A stretch of 64,000 nt of DNA from Marinimicrobium sp. C6131 (GTDB lineage Bacteria; Pseudomonadota; Gammaproteobacteria; Pseudomonadales; Cellvibrionaceae), in NCBI RefSeq assembly GCF_026153455.1, contig NZ_CP110629.1:682001-746000 (forward strand). The letters run 5' to 3'. How positions within the stretch are numbered: position 1 is the stretch's first letter; every line of letters begins with the position of its first letter. Below are positions 27,277 to 37,308 of the stretch, piece after piece. The notes beneath the pieces were generated by a model that was not told the origin of the DNA, searched no databases, and saw nothing but the letters and a program-made list of their open reading frames with translations. The translations under genes were made by a program, and so were the position numbers.

Positions 27277-28524
27277 ATGAGTTTGTTCGTACAGAAATAC
27301 GGCGGAACCTCCGTGGGCACCGTCGAGCGGATTGAAGCGGTGGCTGACAAGGTGGCGGGATTCCGCGACCAGGGCCACGATATGGTGGTGGTCCTGTCGG
27401 CGATGAGCGGCGAGACCAACCGTCTGATTGCCCTGGCTCAGCAAATTCAGGAAAACCCTGATCCGCGTGAGCTGGACGTGCTGGTGTCGACTGGCGAACA
27501 GGTCACCATCGCACTGCTGTGTATGGCTCTGAAAAAGCGGGGTTACGATGCCCGCTCCTACACCGGTGGCCAGGTGCGTATTCTGACTGACAATGCCTAC
27601 ACCAAAGCCCGAATCCAGGCCATTGATGAGGCCAATATGCGGGCCGATCTGCGGGCCGGACGTGTTGTGGTGGTCGCCGGCTTCCAGGGGGTGGACGAGA
27701 ACGGCAACATCACCACCCTCGGGCGCGGTGGCTCCGATACCACAGGCGTGGCCCTGGCAGCCGCGCTGAAAGCGGATGAGTGCCAGATCTATACCGACGT
27801 GGACGGCGTATATACCACCGATCCACGAGTGGTGGAACGGGCCCGACGGCTGGACCGGATTACCTTCGAAGAAATGCTGGAAATGGCCAGCCTGGGTTCC
27901 AAGGTATTGCAGATCCGGTCGGTTGAATTCGCTGGCAAGTACAAAGTTCCGTTGCGGGTGTTGTCGAGCTTCCAGGAAGGCCCGGGCACCCTGATTACAC
28001 TCGATGAGGAAGACGACACTATGGAACAACCCATTGTCTCGGGCATCGCGTTCAATCGCGATGAGGCAAAAGTGACTCTCGCCGGTGTGCCGGACACGCC
28101 GGGCGTCGCCGCCCGTATCCTGGGCCCGGTGGGCGCGGCCAATATTGAAGTGGACGTGATTGTCCAGAACGTGAGTGCCGACAACACCACCGACCTGACC
28201 TTCACCGTCAACAAGGGCGATCTGAAAAAAACCGTCGCGGTGCTTGAAACCGTTGCGCAGTCCATCGGTGCCCGGGAAGTCCGCGGTGATGATCGGGTGG
28301 CGAAGGTGTCGATTGTGGGGGTTGGTATGCGGTCCCACGCCGGCGTTGCCTCCACCATGTTCAATGCCCTGGCCGAAGAGAACATCAATATTCAGATGAT
28401 CACCACGTCGGAGATCAAAATCTCCGTGATCATCGAAGAGCGTTACCTGGAGCTGGCGGTTCGTTGCCTGCATACGGCGTTCGGGCTCGACAAAGAGCCT
28501 GAGGAGAGCCGGGACCGGGGTTAA
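27277..28524 (+). CDS. lysC: Aspartate kinase
   Basis: Phosphorylates aspartate, the first step to lysine, threonine and methionine. The 415-residue protein starts SLFVQKYGGTSVGTVERIE (kinase signature). It contains GRGGSDTTGVALAAAL and a pair of C-terminal ACT domains (TLAGVPDTPGVAARILGPV and VGVGMRSHAGVASTMFNAL), which normally mediate feedback inhibition by lysine and/or threonine. An internal Met around codon 249 (MEQPIVSG) is where some organisms start a separate regulatory beta-subunit. Gap of 127 bp after alaS suggests its own promoter. Confidence 0.97.
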   Translation: MSLFVQKYGGTSVGTVERIEAVADKVAGFRDQGHDMVVVLSAMSGETNRLIALAQQIQENPDPRELDVLVSTGEQVTIALLCMALKKRGYDARSYTGGQVRILTDNAYTKARIQAIDEANMRADLRAGRVVVVAGFQGVDENGNITTLGRGGSDTTGVALAAALKADECQIYTDVDGVYTTDPRVVERARRLDRITFEEMLEMASLGSKVLQIRSVEFAGKYKVPLRVLSSFQEGPGTLITLDEEDDTMEQPIVSGIAFNRDEAKVTLAGVPDTPGVAARILGPVGAANIEVDVIVQNVSADNTTDLTFTVNKGDLKKTVAVLETVAQSIGAREVRGDDRVAKVSIVGVGMRSHAGVASTMFNALAEENINIQMITTSEIKISVIIEERYLELAVRCLHTAFGLDKEPEESRDRG

Positions 28525-28780
28525 CCGGCGCTGGGCCGGGTTTGGGGCGGTTGGTTAGCGAACGCTCAATAAATCTGGTACAGTTAGCGCGCGTTAATGT
28601 AAGCAAGGAGAACAAAGTACATAAAAGGGTGGAAAATGTTTGTCCTAATCGCCAACTATGGTCAATACTTCAAGGGGGTTTGTGGTTTGACGCCCATTGG
28701 CGATCGGGGTTAGCCGAGAAGCGGCATCGGACGATGGAGTCTAAGCCGTATTCTTACAGGATGAGTGAAGGAGATTTAAT

Positions 28781-28972
28781 ATGTTGATTTTGACCCGCCG
28801 TATTGGCGAAACACTGATGGTTGGTGATGAAGTAACAGTCACTGTGCTTGGCGTGAAGGGTAACCAGGTCCGTATCGGTGTGAATGCACCCAAAGACATT
28901 GCCGTTCACCGCGAAGAGATTTACCAGCGCATTCAGCGTGAAAAGCAGAACCAGGATGAGCAACTGGACTGA
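28781..28972 (+). CDS. csrA: Carbon storage regulator CsrA (RsmA)
   Basis: Homodimeric RNA-binding protein that blocks or stabilises mRNAs by binding GGA motifs. The 63-residue protein has MLILTRRIGETLMVGDEVTV and the RNA-contacting VHREEIYQRI. A ribosome-binding site GAAGGAGA lies 9-16 bp upstream. The 256-bp gap before it holds its own promoter region. CsrA commonly controls central carbon genes, several of which are in this window. Confidence 0.97.
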   Translation: MLILTRRIGETLMVGDEVTVTVLGVKGNQVRIGVNAPKDIAVHREEIYQRIQREKQNQDEQLD

Positions 28973-29063
28973 AACCAGACTCGTCAACGGGCCTCGGGAG
29001 CGTAATCAACCACCTCCCGAGCCGCTCTTCCCTCTGGAAATTCCGGTCAAGTTCTGACCCGAC

Positions 29064-29085
29064 GCGATTTTGATCGCACTTTTTT
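29064..29085 (+). terminator. Probable terminator of csrA
   Basis: A short GCGAT/ATCGC stem with a TTTG loop is followed by AC and six T. It lies about 90 bp after csrA. A larger T-less hairpin CTCGGGAG/CTCCCGAG precedes it at 28993-29020. Confidence 0.5.
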
Positions 29086-29106
29086 GCATCCAACCACTCT
29101 CAACCC

Positions 29107-29134
29107 TTTGATTTTTCGTGAGATATGGTATGAT
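29107..29134 (+). promoter_or_regulatory. Promoter of tRNA-Ser
   Basis: TTTGAT (29107-29112) and an extended -10 TGGTATGAT (TATGAT at 29129-29134), spaced 16 bp, followed by the GC-rich discriminator GCGCCGC typical of stable-RNA promoters under stringent control. Confidence 0.65.
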
Positions 29135-29172
29135 GCGCCGCACTTGTCGAGAGGCAGGTGACAAATTGTTTT

Positions 29173-29263
29173 GGAGAGGTGGCCGAGTGGCTGAAGGCGC
29201 TCCCCTGCTAAGGGAGTATACCCTAATCCGGTATCGAGGGTTCGAATCCCTCCCTCTCCGCCA
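29173..29263 (+). tRNA. tRNA-Ser (anticodon GCU)
   Basis: 91 nt including an encoded CCA. The acceptor stem GGAGAGG pairs with CCTCTCC, the anticodon loop reads CTGCTAA (anticodon GCT), and a long variable arm of the class II type is present (GTATACCCTAATCCGGTATC). The T loop is TTCGAAT. Reads AGC/AGU serine codons. It follows csrA as in many gammaproteobacteria. Confidence 0.97.
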
Positions 29264-29265
29264 TA
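29244..29265 (+). repeat. 22-bp direct repeat, copy 1 (tRNA-Ser 3' end)
   Basis: The last part of the T arm and the acceptor strand with CCA (GAATCCCTCCCTCTCCGCCA followed by TA) is repeated exactly at 29479-29500. Confidence 0.85.
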
Positions 29266-29266
29266 C

Positions 29267-29298
29267 AAAAACCGTCCCCGACAGGGGGCGGTTTTTTT
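29267..29298 (+). terminator. Rho-independent terminator of tRNA-Ser
   Basis: AAAAACCGTCCCC pairs with GGGGGCGGTTTTT around a GACA loop (one G-U pair), followed by further T. It starts 3 nt after the tRNA CCA. Confidence 0.9.
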
Positions 29299-29478
29299 AT
29301 GGCTGAAAGGAAAGGGTGAGAAGGCTCGCCGGGTTCGACCAATTTGACGGGATCAAATTGGGACGGCGAAGCCGCCCGAAGGGTGAGCCTCAGGAAGAGG
29401 CGAATCAAAAAACGGCAGGACAGCCGTTTTGCACGGCCGAAGGCCGCCCGGAGGTCGAGGGCCATGGATGGCCCGAGT
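29299..29478. other. Hairpin-rich segment between the tRNA 3'-end repeats
   Basis: A string of short perfect hairpins: CCAATTTGA/TCAAATTGG (29339-29361), AAAACGGC/GCCGTTTT (about 29407-29430), CGGCC/GGCCG and GGGCC/GGCCC (with loop ATGGAT). No credible gene; small frames crossing it have no family resemblance. Together with the flanking 22-bp repeats it looks like a short inserted or duplicated cassette. Confidence 0.55.
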
Positions 29479-29500
29479 GAATCCCTCCCTCTCCGCCATA
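29479..29500 (+). repeat. 22-bp direct repeat, copy 2 (att-like tRNA remnant)
   Basis: Exact copy of the tRNA-Ser 3' end (29244-29265), 235 bp downstream. The sequence 5' of it does not continue as tRNA, so this is a 3'-end remnant as left by integration at a tRNA gene or by a small repeat cassette. Confidence 0.8.
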
Positions 29501-29526
29501 GGCCTCGGTCTATCCCTGCTCAAGGC

Positions 29527-29595
29527 AACGGCGGATTTATACCGCTGAGCTCGGCCGTAGGGCGGATAAGCCGAAGGCGCATCCGCCGTTACCCA
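29527..29595. repeat. REP palindrome, left flank of the transposase
   Basis: AACGGCGGAT at the left pairs with ATCCGCCGTT at the right; between them GTAGGGCGGATAAGCCGAAG. Same family as 30271-30329 on the other side of the transposase gene. Confidence 0.75.
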
Positions 29596-29755
29596 CCCCA
29601 AATGCCTCCACCCGACACCCTCTGGCTCGCCCCAAAAATCATGACTCCCGTCCCACTTCAATAACCCCCTGTCGCTTGATGCCTCTATCGGCTTGGCGCC
29701 GTTCGTCCTATTGGATACCCTTTGTGGCGACATTATCCAAGGACTGGAGCCCGCC

Positions 29756-30268
29756 ATGCACAACTACCGACGCACCTACATCCCCGGTGGCACCTTCTTC
29801 TTCACGGTAACCCTGCAAGACCGGCAATCCGATTTTTTGACTCGCTATGTTGATACCTTCCGCGATGCCGTGCGCCGGGTACACCAAACGCGTCCTTTTG
29901 CCATCGACGCCTGGTGTGTCCTGCCGGATCACCTGCATGCCATATGGACCTTGCCGCAATACGATACCGACTACTCTGGCCGCTGGCGGGAGATCAAAAA
30001 GGTGTTTTCAAAAACGGTGATTGCGATGGAGGGGTTGTCAAGAGATACCGCGATTTGGCAGCAGAGGTTTTGGGAGCACACCATAACCAGCGAGCAAGAT
30101 TTCCAGAACCATGTGGATTACGTACATTACAATCCAGTCAAACACGGTTGGGTGAACGCAGTTAAGGATTGGCCGTATTCAACCTTTCACCGATCGGTAA
30201 AGGAAGGTGTTTATCCCGAGGATTGGGGTGGGAAAGGGGTGCTCGACGTAAGGGCCGGTGAGCGTTAG
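29756..30268 (+). CDS. REP-associated tyrosine transposase (RAYT, Y1/HUH family)
   Basis: Single-strand transposase of the IS200-like Y1 family, domesticated for REP sequences. The 170-residue protein begins MHNYRRTYIPGGTFFFTVTL. The HUH motif is LPDHLHAIW (His59, His61), and the nucleophile-bearing helix is HVDYVHYNPVKHGW (Tyr at 122 or 125). The open frame continues upstream to 29693, but MHNYRR is the family start. REP palindromes lie about 160 bp upstream and immediately downstream; related copies are dispersed through the window. These proteins are usually single-copy and vertically inherited, and cut and rejoin REP single strands. Confidence 0.93.
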   Translation: MHNYRRTYIPGGTFFFTVTLQDRQSDFLTRYVDTFRDAVRRVHQTRPFAIDAWCVLPDHLHAIWTLPQYDTDYSGRWREIKKVFSKTVIAMEGLSRDTAIWQQRFWEHTITSEQDFQNHVDYVHYNPVKHGWVNAVKDWPYSTFHRSVKEGVYPEDWGGKGVLDVRAGER

Positions 30269-30270
30269 GT

Positions 30271-30329
30271 GGCGTAGGGCGGATCGGTCCGACGCCTCGG
30301 AGGGCGCAGCCCGCATCCGCCGTTACCCA
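30271..30329. repeat. REP palindrome, right flank of the transposase
   Basis: GCGTAGGGCGGATCGGTCCG at the left, with CCGCATCCGCCGTTACCC at the right. It ends 11 bp before the valS stop codon and may also act as its transcript end. Confidence 0.75.
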
Positions 30330-30339
30330 AACAGGCGTA

Positions 30340-33198
<2,859 letters not shown>

Positions 33199-33291
33199 GC
33201 GGTAACCTGTACTAAGCTTCGTGTATGACGGGCTGGCGTGAAACCCGCGATTATACAGCTTCCAGACCCACCGGCCTACCGGGAGGTGACC

Positions 33292-34944
33292 ATGAGCGAG
33301 CCCCACTCGCGCGATTCCCAGACAGAGACCCATGAAGTGTTCAACGTGCCGCCGCCCCTGGAGGGGCAGGATGCGTATCGCGACGACCTGGCGTTGCAGG
33401 AGTTGGTCAAAACCGGTGGCGCGGGCTGGGCGGAAACCGCCCTGCATGAACAGGGCCGGACATTGGGTGATCCGGAGTGGATTCGCTGCGGCTTTGATGC
33501 CAACGCCCACCCGCCGGCGTTGCGTACTCATGATCGCTGGGGCCACCGACTCGACTGGGTGGACTACCACCCGAGCTATCATCGGCTGATGCACAAGGCC
33601 ATTGCCGAGGGCCTGCACGCCGCGCCCTGGCAGGTCCCCCAGCCCGGCGCCCATGCCGCCCGGGCCGCCGGCGTCTATCTGCAGACGCAATTGGAGCAGG
33701 GCCACGGTTGTCCGATCACCATGACCTTTGCCGGTATACCGGTGTTACAGGCGCAGGAGGGGCTCCCGGCGACCTGGGTGCCCGGGCTGTTGTCAGGGGA
33801 ATATGACGGCAGCAATCGGCATTTCAACGAGAAGGCCGGACTGACCCTGGGCATGGCCATGACCGAAAAACAGGGTGGCTCGGATGTACGCGCCAACACC
33901 ACCCGGGCTCGGGCCCAGGGGGATCACTATCGGCTGACCGGCCACAAGTTTTTTATGTCCGCCCCCAACTCCGATGGCTTTCTGACCCTGGCGCAGACCG
34001 ACGCGGGTCTGTCCTGTTTTCTGGTGCCCCGTTGGCGCGCTCAGGGTGGCAAGAACGCGCTCCTGCTGCAGCGGCTGAAAAACAAGGCCGGCAATGTCTC
34101 CAATGCCTCCAGTGAGGTGGAGCTGCGGGGAGCCGAGGGTTGGCTGTTGGGTCAGGAAGGGCGGGGAGTGGCGACCATCATCGAGATGGTGGCCCTGACG
34201 CGGTTTGATTGCACCGTCGCGTCGGCCGCCGCCCTGCGGCAGGCGGTGGTTCAGGCCATTCACCACTGCGTACACCGCCGGGCCTTTGGCCGGGCGCTGG
34301 TGCAGCAACCGCTGATGCAGAACGTGTTGGCAGACCTGGTGGTCGAAAGCGATGCGGCCGTGACATTGGCGATGCGCCTGGCCCAGGCGCTCGATCATCG
34401 GCAGGACCCGCAGGAGCAGGCGTTTCTGCGTCTCGCGACGGCCCTGGGTAAGTATTGGGTGTGTAAACGGGTGGCCGGCCACAACGCCGAGGCGATGGAG
34501 TGTCTGGGGGGCAGTGGGGTGATGAACGAGTTTATGACCGCGCGGCTGTACCGGGAGGCGCCGATCAATGCCATTTGGGAGGGCAGCGGCAATGTGCAGT
34601 GTCTGGATATTCTTCGGGCGTTGGATAAGCAGCCGGAAACCCGAGAGGCGCTGTTCAGTGAGTTTCAGCGCAGTCGTGGCGTGGATGACCGGCTGGACCG
34701 GTATGTGGTGGATCTGGAGGCGGCGCTCAAGGCGCCGGACGCGCGGGAGTACCGGGCCCGGAGCCTCGCCGAGGCCATGGCGGTGGCCTTGCAGGCGTCA
34801 TTATTGCTGCGCCACGGTGATCGGCGCGTGGCGGAAGCCTTCATCGTCAGCCGTATCGAGCGACCGCACGGGTTGTACGGTAATTTGCCCAAAGGCGTGC
34901 CGGTGAAGGAGATTATCGCGCGTGCCTTGCCGATGTATGGGTGA
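33292..34944 (+). CDS. AidB-like acyl-CoA dehydrogenase
   Basis: FAD-dependent acyl-CoA dehydrogenase of the AidB subgroup, linked in E. coli to the adaptive response to alkylation. The 550-residue protein has the long N-terminal extension of AidB (VFNVPPPLEGQDAYRDD), the flavin segment MAMTEKQGGSDVRANTTRA, RFDCTVASAAALRQAV and the C-terminal catalytic region REAPINAIWEGSGNVQCLDI. GGGAGGTG precedes the ATG at 33292; an in-frame ATG at 33238 is less likely. It is divergent from valS across 93 bp. Whether it has DNA-protective or fatty-acid function cannot be told. Confidence 0.9.
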   Translation: MSEPHSRDSQTETHEVFNVPPPLEGQDAYRDDLALQELVKTGGAGWAETALHEQGRTLGDPEWIRCGFDANAHPPALRTHDRWGHRLDWVDYHPSYHRLMHKAIAEGLHAAPWQVPQPGAHAARAAGVYLQTQLEQGHGCPITMTFAGIPVLQAQEGLPATWVPGLLSGEYDGSNRHFNEKAGLTLGMAMTEKQGGSDVRANTTRARAQGDHYRLTGHKFFMSAPNSDGFLTLAQTDAGLSCFLVPRWRAQGGKNALLLQRLKNKAGNVSNASSEVELRGAEGWLLGQEGRGVATIIEMVALTRFDCTVASAAALRQAVVQAIHHCVHRRAFGRALVQQPLMQNVLADLVVESDAAVTLAMRLAQALDHRQDPQEQAFLRLATALGKYWVCKRVAGHNAEAMECLGGSGVMNEFMTARLYREAPINAIWEGSGNVQCLDILRALDKQPETREALFSEFQRSRGVDDRLDRYVVDLEAALKAPDAREYRARSLAEAMAVALQASLLLRHGDRRVAEAFIVSRIERPHGLYGNLPKGVPVKEIIARALPMYG

Positions 34945-35926
34945 TGTCACCCCGATCATGGGGCGCATCCAACCCCAGCTCCGGCCCTGCCGGCACGATT
35001 CGGGTCGGGTTGATGGTGTCGTGGCTGTAGTAATAATGATGCTTGATATGGTCCAGATGCACCGTCTCTTTCACCCCGGGTACCTGGTACAACTGACGCA
35101 GGTAGTTGGACAGATTCGGGAAGTCCGCAATCCGGTTCCGGTTGCATTTGAAATGGCCCACGTACACGGCATCAAAACGCACCAGCGTGGTAAACAGTCG
35201 CCAGTCCGCCTCGGTCAACACATCCCCGGCGAGGAACTTCTGTTGCCCGAGTAGCGCTTCCACATCATCCAGAGCGGCGAACAGCGCCTGAAAGGCTTTC
35301 TCGTATTTGTCCTGCCGGGTGGCAAAACCGGAGCGGTACACGCCGTTGTTGATATTGTGATAGACCTTCTCGTTAATCGCATCGATCTTCGAACGAAGGG
35401 CTTCCGGATATAAATCCCGGGGCGATTTCGCCAGGTCCCAGAAGCCGCTGGAGAGCATGCGGATGATTTCAGCGGATTCGTTATTGACGATGGTTTCCCG
35501 CTGCTTGTCCCAGAGTACCGGCACGGTTACCCGTCCGGAATAGTCCGACCGGGTTTTGGTATACACCTGGTGCATACAATCAAAACCGTATAAGGGTTCC
35601 GGGCCCTCAGTGCCGAAGGTTTTATCAGTCCGGAACTCCCAGCCATTTTCCAGCATATGCGGGTGTACCACCGACACGCTGATCACGTCTTCAAGTCCCA
35701 ACAGAGCGCGAAAAATCAGTGTCCGGTGGGCCCAGGGGCAGGCGTAGGACACATACAGGTGGTAGCGTCCTTTTTCCGCCTTGAAACCACCTTCGCCACT
35801 GGGGCCGGGGGCGCCGTCCCGCGTGACCCAGTGTCTGAACTGGGCGTCCTCGCGAATAAACTCGCCGCCGGTTTTTTCCGTATCGTACCACTGGTCGTGC
35901 CATTCACCTTTGACTAGCAGGCCCAT
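34913..35926 (-). CDS. yqjG: Glutathionyl-hydroquinone reductase (YqjG/ECM4 family)
   Basis: Xi-class glutathione transferase that reduces glutathionyl-hydroquinones. The 337-residue protein has the catalytic Cys in YVSYACPWAHRTLIF, the long N-terminal extension WHDQWYDTEKTGGEF and the family segment YGFDCMHQVYTKTRSDYSGRVTVPVLWD (overlong motif, residues about 115-142). The C-terminal GST domain ends with HHYYYSHDTINPTRIVPAGP, a hallmark of the family. Start at 35926 (MGLLVKGEW) is preferred over 35941. The 3' end overlaps the dehydrogenase gene by 32 bp (convergent). Confidence 0.92.
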   Translation of the reverse strand: MGLLVKGEWHDQWYDTEKTGGEFIREDAQFRHWVTRDGAPGPSGEGGFKAEKGRYHLYVSYACPWAHRTLIFRALLGLEDVISVSVVHPHMLENGWEFRTDKTFGTEGPEPLYGFDCMHQVYTKTRSDYSGRVTVPVLWDKQRETIVNNESAEIIRMLSSGFWDLAKSPRDLYPEALRSKIDAINEKVYHNINNGVYRSGFATRQDKYEKAFQALFAALDDVEALLGQQKFLAGDVLTEADWRLFTTLVRFDAVYVGHFKCNRNRIADFPNLSNYLRQLYQVPGVKETVHLDHIKHHYYYSHDTINPTRIVPAGPELGLDAPHDRGDITHTSARHAR

Positions 35927-36177
35927 TGCTGTGCTCCCCAAGTTGATGTCAGTTGGTCCAAGGCTAACGACCTTTACGGGAGATATCCACGGGAGTGTTA
36001 AGTGAGATAACCAATCTTTACATTTACTGTTCGGCCCGCAACCCCCGTTATCTCGTCATTTGTATGATTTTAGCGTAGGCTGTATTGCTTCCGAATGATC
36101 GTTTGTAATAACAAAGCAGTATCCCTGACAGCCAGGGAGTTCCCGACCTCAATTGACCTGAAAACCATCAGACGCTT
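35927..36177 (+). promoter_or_regulatory. Divergent regulatory region between yqjG and the RND operon
   Basis: AT-rich for this genome. GAGATAAC (about 36003-36010) and its complement GTTATCTC (about 36048-36055) form a widely spaced inverted repeat, and TTTGTAATAACAAA (36102-36115) is an interrupted palindrome in front of the efflux genes. Either could be an operator; no regulator gene is adjacent. Confidence 0.4.
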
Positions 36178-37308
36178 ATGAAAATTTCGATGTATTGTTC
36201 TCGTGCCAGCCGTGCCCTGTTAGGGGTTTTGGCCGTTTCCTTGACCGTTGCCTGTTCCGACTCTGGCGAAGAGCCGGGACGAATGGGGGGCGGACCGGGA
36301 GAGCGCAAGCCTCAGCCGGTGCTGACGGCGGCGGCAGAATACGCCTATGAGACCACATCGTTGGAAGCGGTGGGGACCTCCCGGGCACTCAAATCGGTCA
36401 CTATCGAGTCGGCGGTGTCTGGTGAAGTGGTCGAGGTCAATTTCTCGGCGGGAGACAAAGTGGAGCAGGGGCAGGTATTGCTCCGGCTGGACGATCGCGA
36501 CGAGCGCTTGGCGGTGCAGGCGGCTGAACTGGAACTGGCCGATGCCGAGCGGCAACTGGACCGGTACCAGCGCTCTGTCCAGAGCGGCGGTGTGACCCAG
36601 TCCGATCTGGACGATGCCCGCAGTGTGGTCGAGCGTGCACGGATCGCCCTCGAACGGGCGCGGGTGGACTTGAACTACCACACCATTCGCGCGCCATTCA
36701 GTGGCTATGTCGGGCTGACCGACCTGGACCCTGGTGCCTGGATTGATCCGGATACTGCTATCACGACACTGGATGATCGCAGCACCCTGCTGGTGAGATT
36801 TGAGTTGCCGGAGCTGTTGTTGGGCAAGCTCCAACGAGGCGAAGAGATCGAAGTGACCACCTGGAGTAACCGTTTCGCCCAGGCGACGGGAACCATCGTC
36901 GATGTGTCCTCCCGGGTGGACGAAGTCCGGCGGACTTTCACGCTGCGCGCTCATGTCGATAACGACAATGACGTGCTGCTGCCCGGGATGAGCTTTCGGA
37001 TCAATCTGAGTCTGCAGGGCAACCGTTACCTGTCGGTGCCTGAAGTGTCCGTTCAGTGGGGCGGTGAAGGCGCCTATGTGTGGACCATTGAAGAGGGCAA
37101 GGCGGAGCGGGTTGCGGTCAATCTGATCGAACGTAATCAGCGCGGTGTCCTGGTGGAAGCGAACCTGCAAGAGGGTGATCCGATCATCACCGAGGGTGTT
37201 CATATCGTTCGGGCCGGCATGGAGGTTCGCCCGTTGAATGCCGAGCTGGGCGAGAATGACGGCGCCTACCGCGACGCTGAAGAAACCGAGGAAGGAGAAG
37301 AGTCGTGA
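36178..37308 (+). CDS. RND efflux periplasmic adaptor (membrane fusion protein)
   Basis: The 376-residue protein begins with a lipoprotein-like signal (LLGVLAVSLTVAC, Cys26), followed by the barrel-sandwich hybrid half (VTIESAVSGEVVEVNFSAGDKVEQGQVLLRLD is the lipoyl-like half, about residues 62-95). A helical hairpin follows (about 96-165), then a second lipoyl half (IRAPFSGYVGLTDLDPGAWI) and the beta-barrel. It links an inner-membrane RND pump to an outer-membrane channel. The stop overlaps the pump gene start by 4 bp. No TolC-like channel gene is in the cluster. The C terminus is acidic (EETEEGEES). Confidence 0.92.
   Translation: MKISMYCSRASRALLGVLAVSLTVACSDSGEEPGRMGGGPGERKPQPVLTAAAEYAYETTSLEAVGTSRALKSVTIESAVSGEVVEVNFSAGDKVEQGQVLLRLDDRDERLAVQAAELELADAERQLDRYQRSVQSGGVTQSDLDDARSVVERARIALERARVDLNYHTIRAPFSGYVGLTDLDPGAWIDPDTAITTLDDRSTLLVRFELPELLLGKLQRGEEIEVTTWSNRFAQATGTIVDVSSRVDEVRRTFTLRAHVDNDNDVLLPGMSFRINLSLQGNRYLSVPEVSVQWGGEGAYVWTIEEGKAERVAVNLIERNQRGVLVEANLQEGDPIITEGVHIVRAGMEVRPLNAELGENDGAYRDAEETEEGEES

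Noticed and set aside
28525..28780. Small RNA gene before csrA
   Set aside because: A hairpin and promoter-like words are present, but no terminator or conserved RNA motif; it is more simply the csrA upstream region.
29344..29664. 106-codon frame after tRNA-Ser
   Set aside because: It runs through hairpins, the tRNA remnant and a REP palindrome; composition is explained by these.
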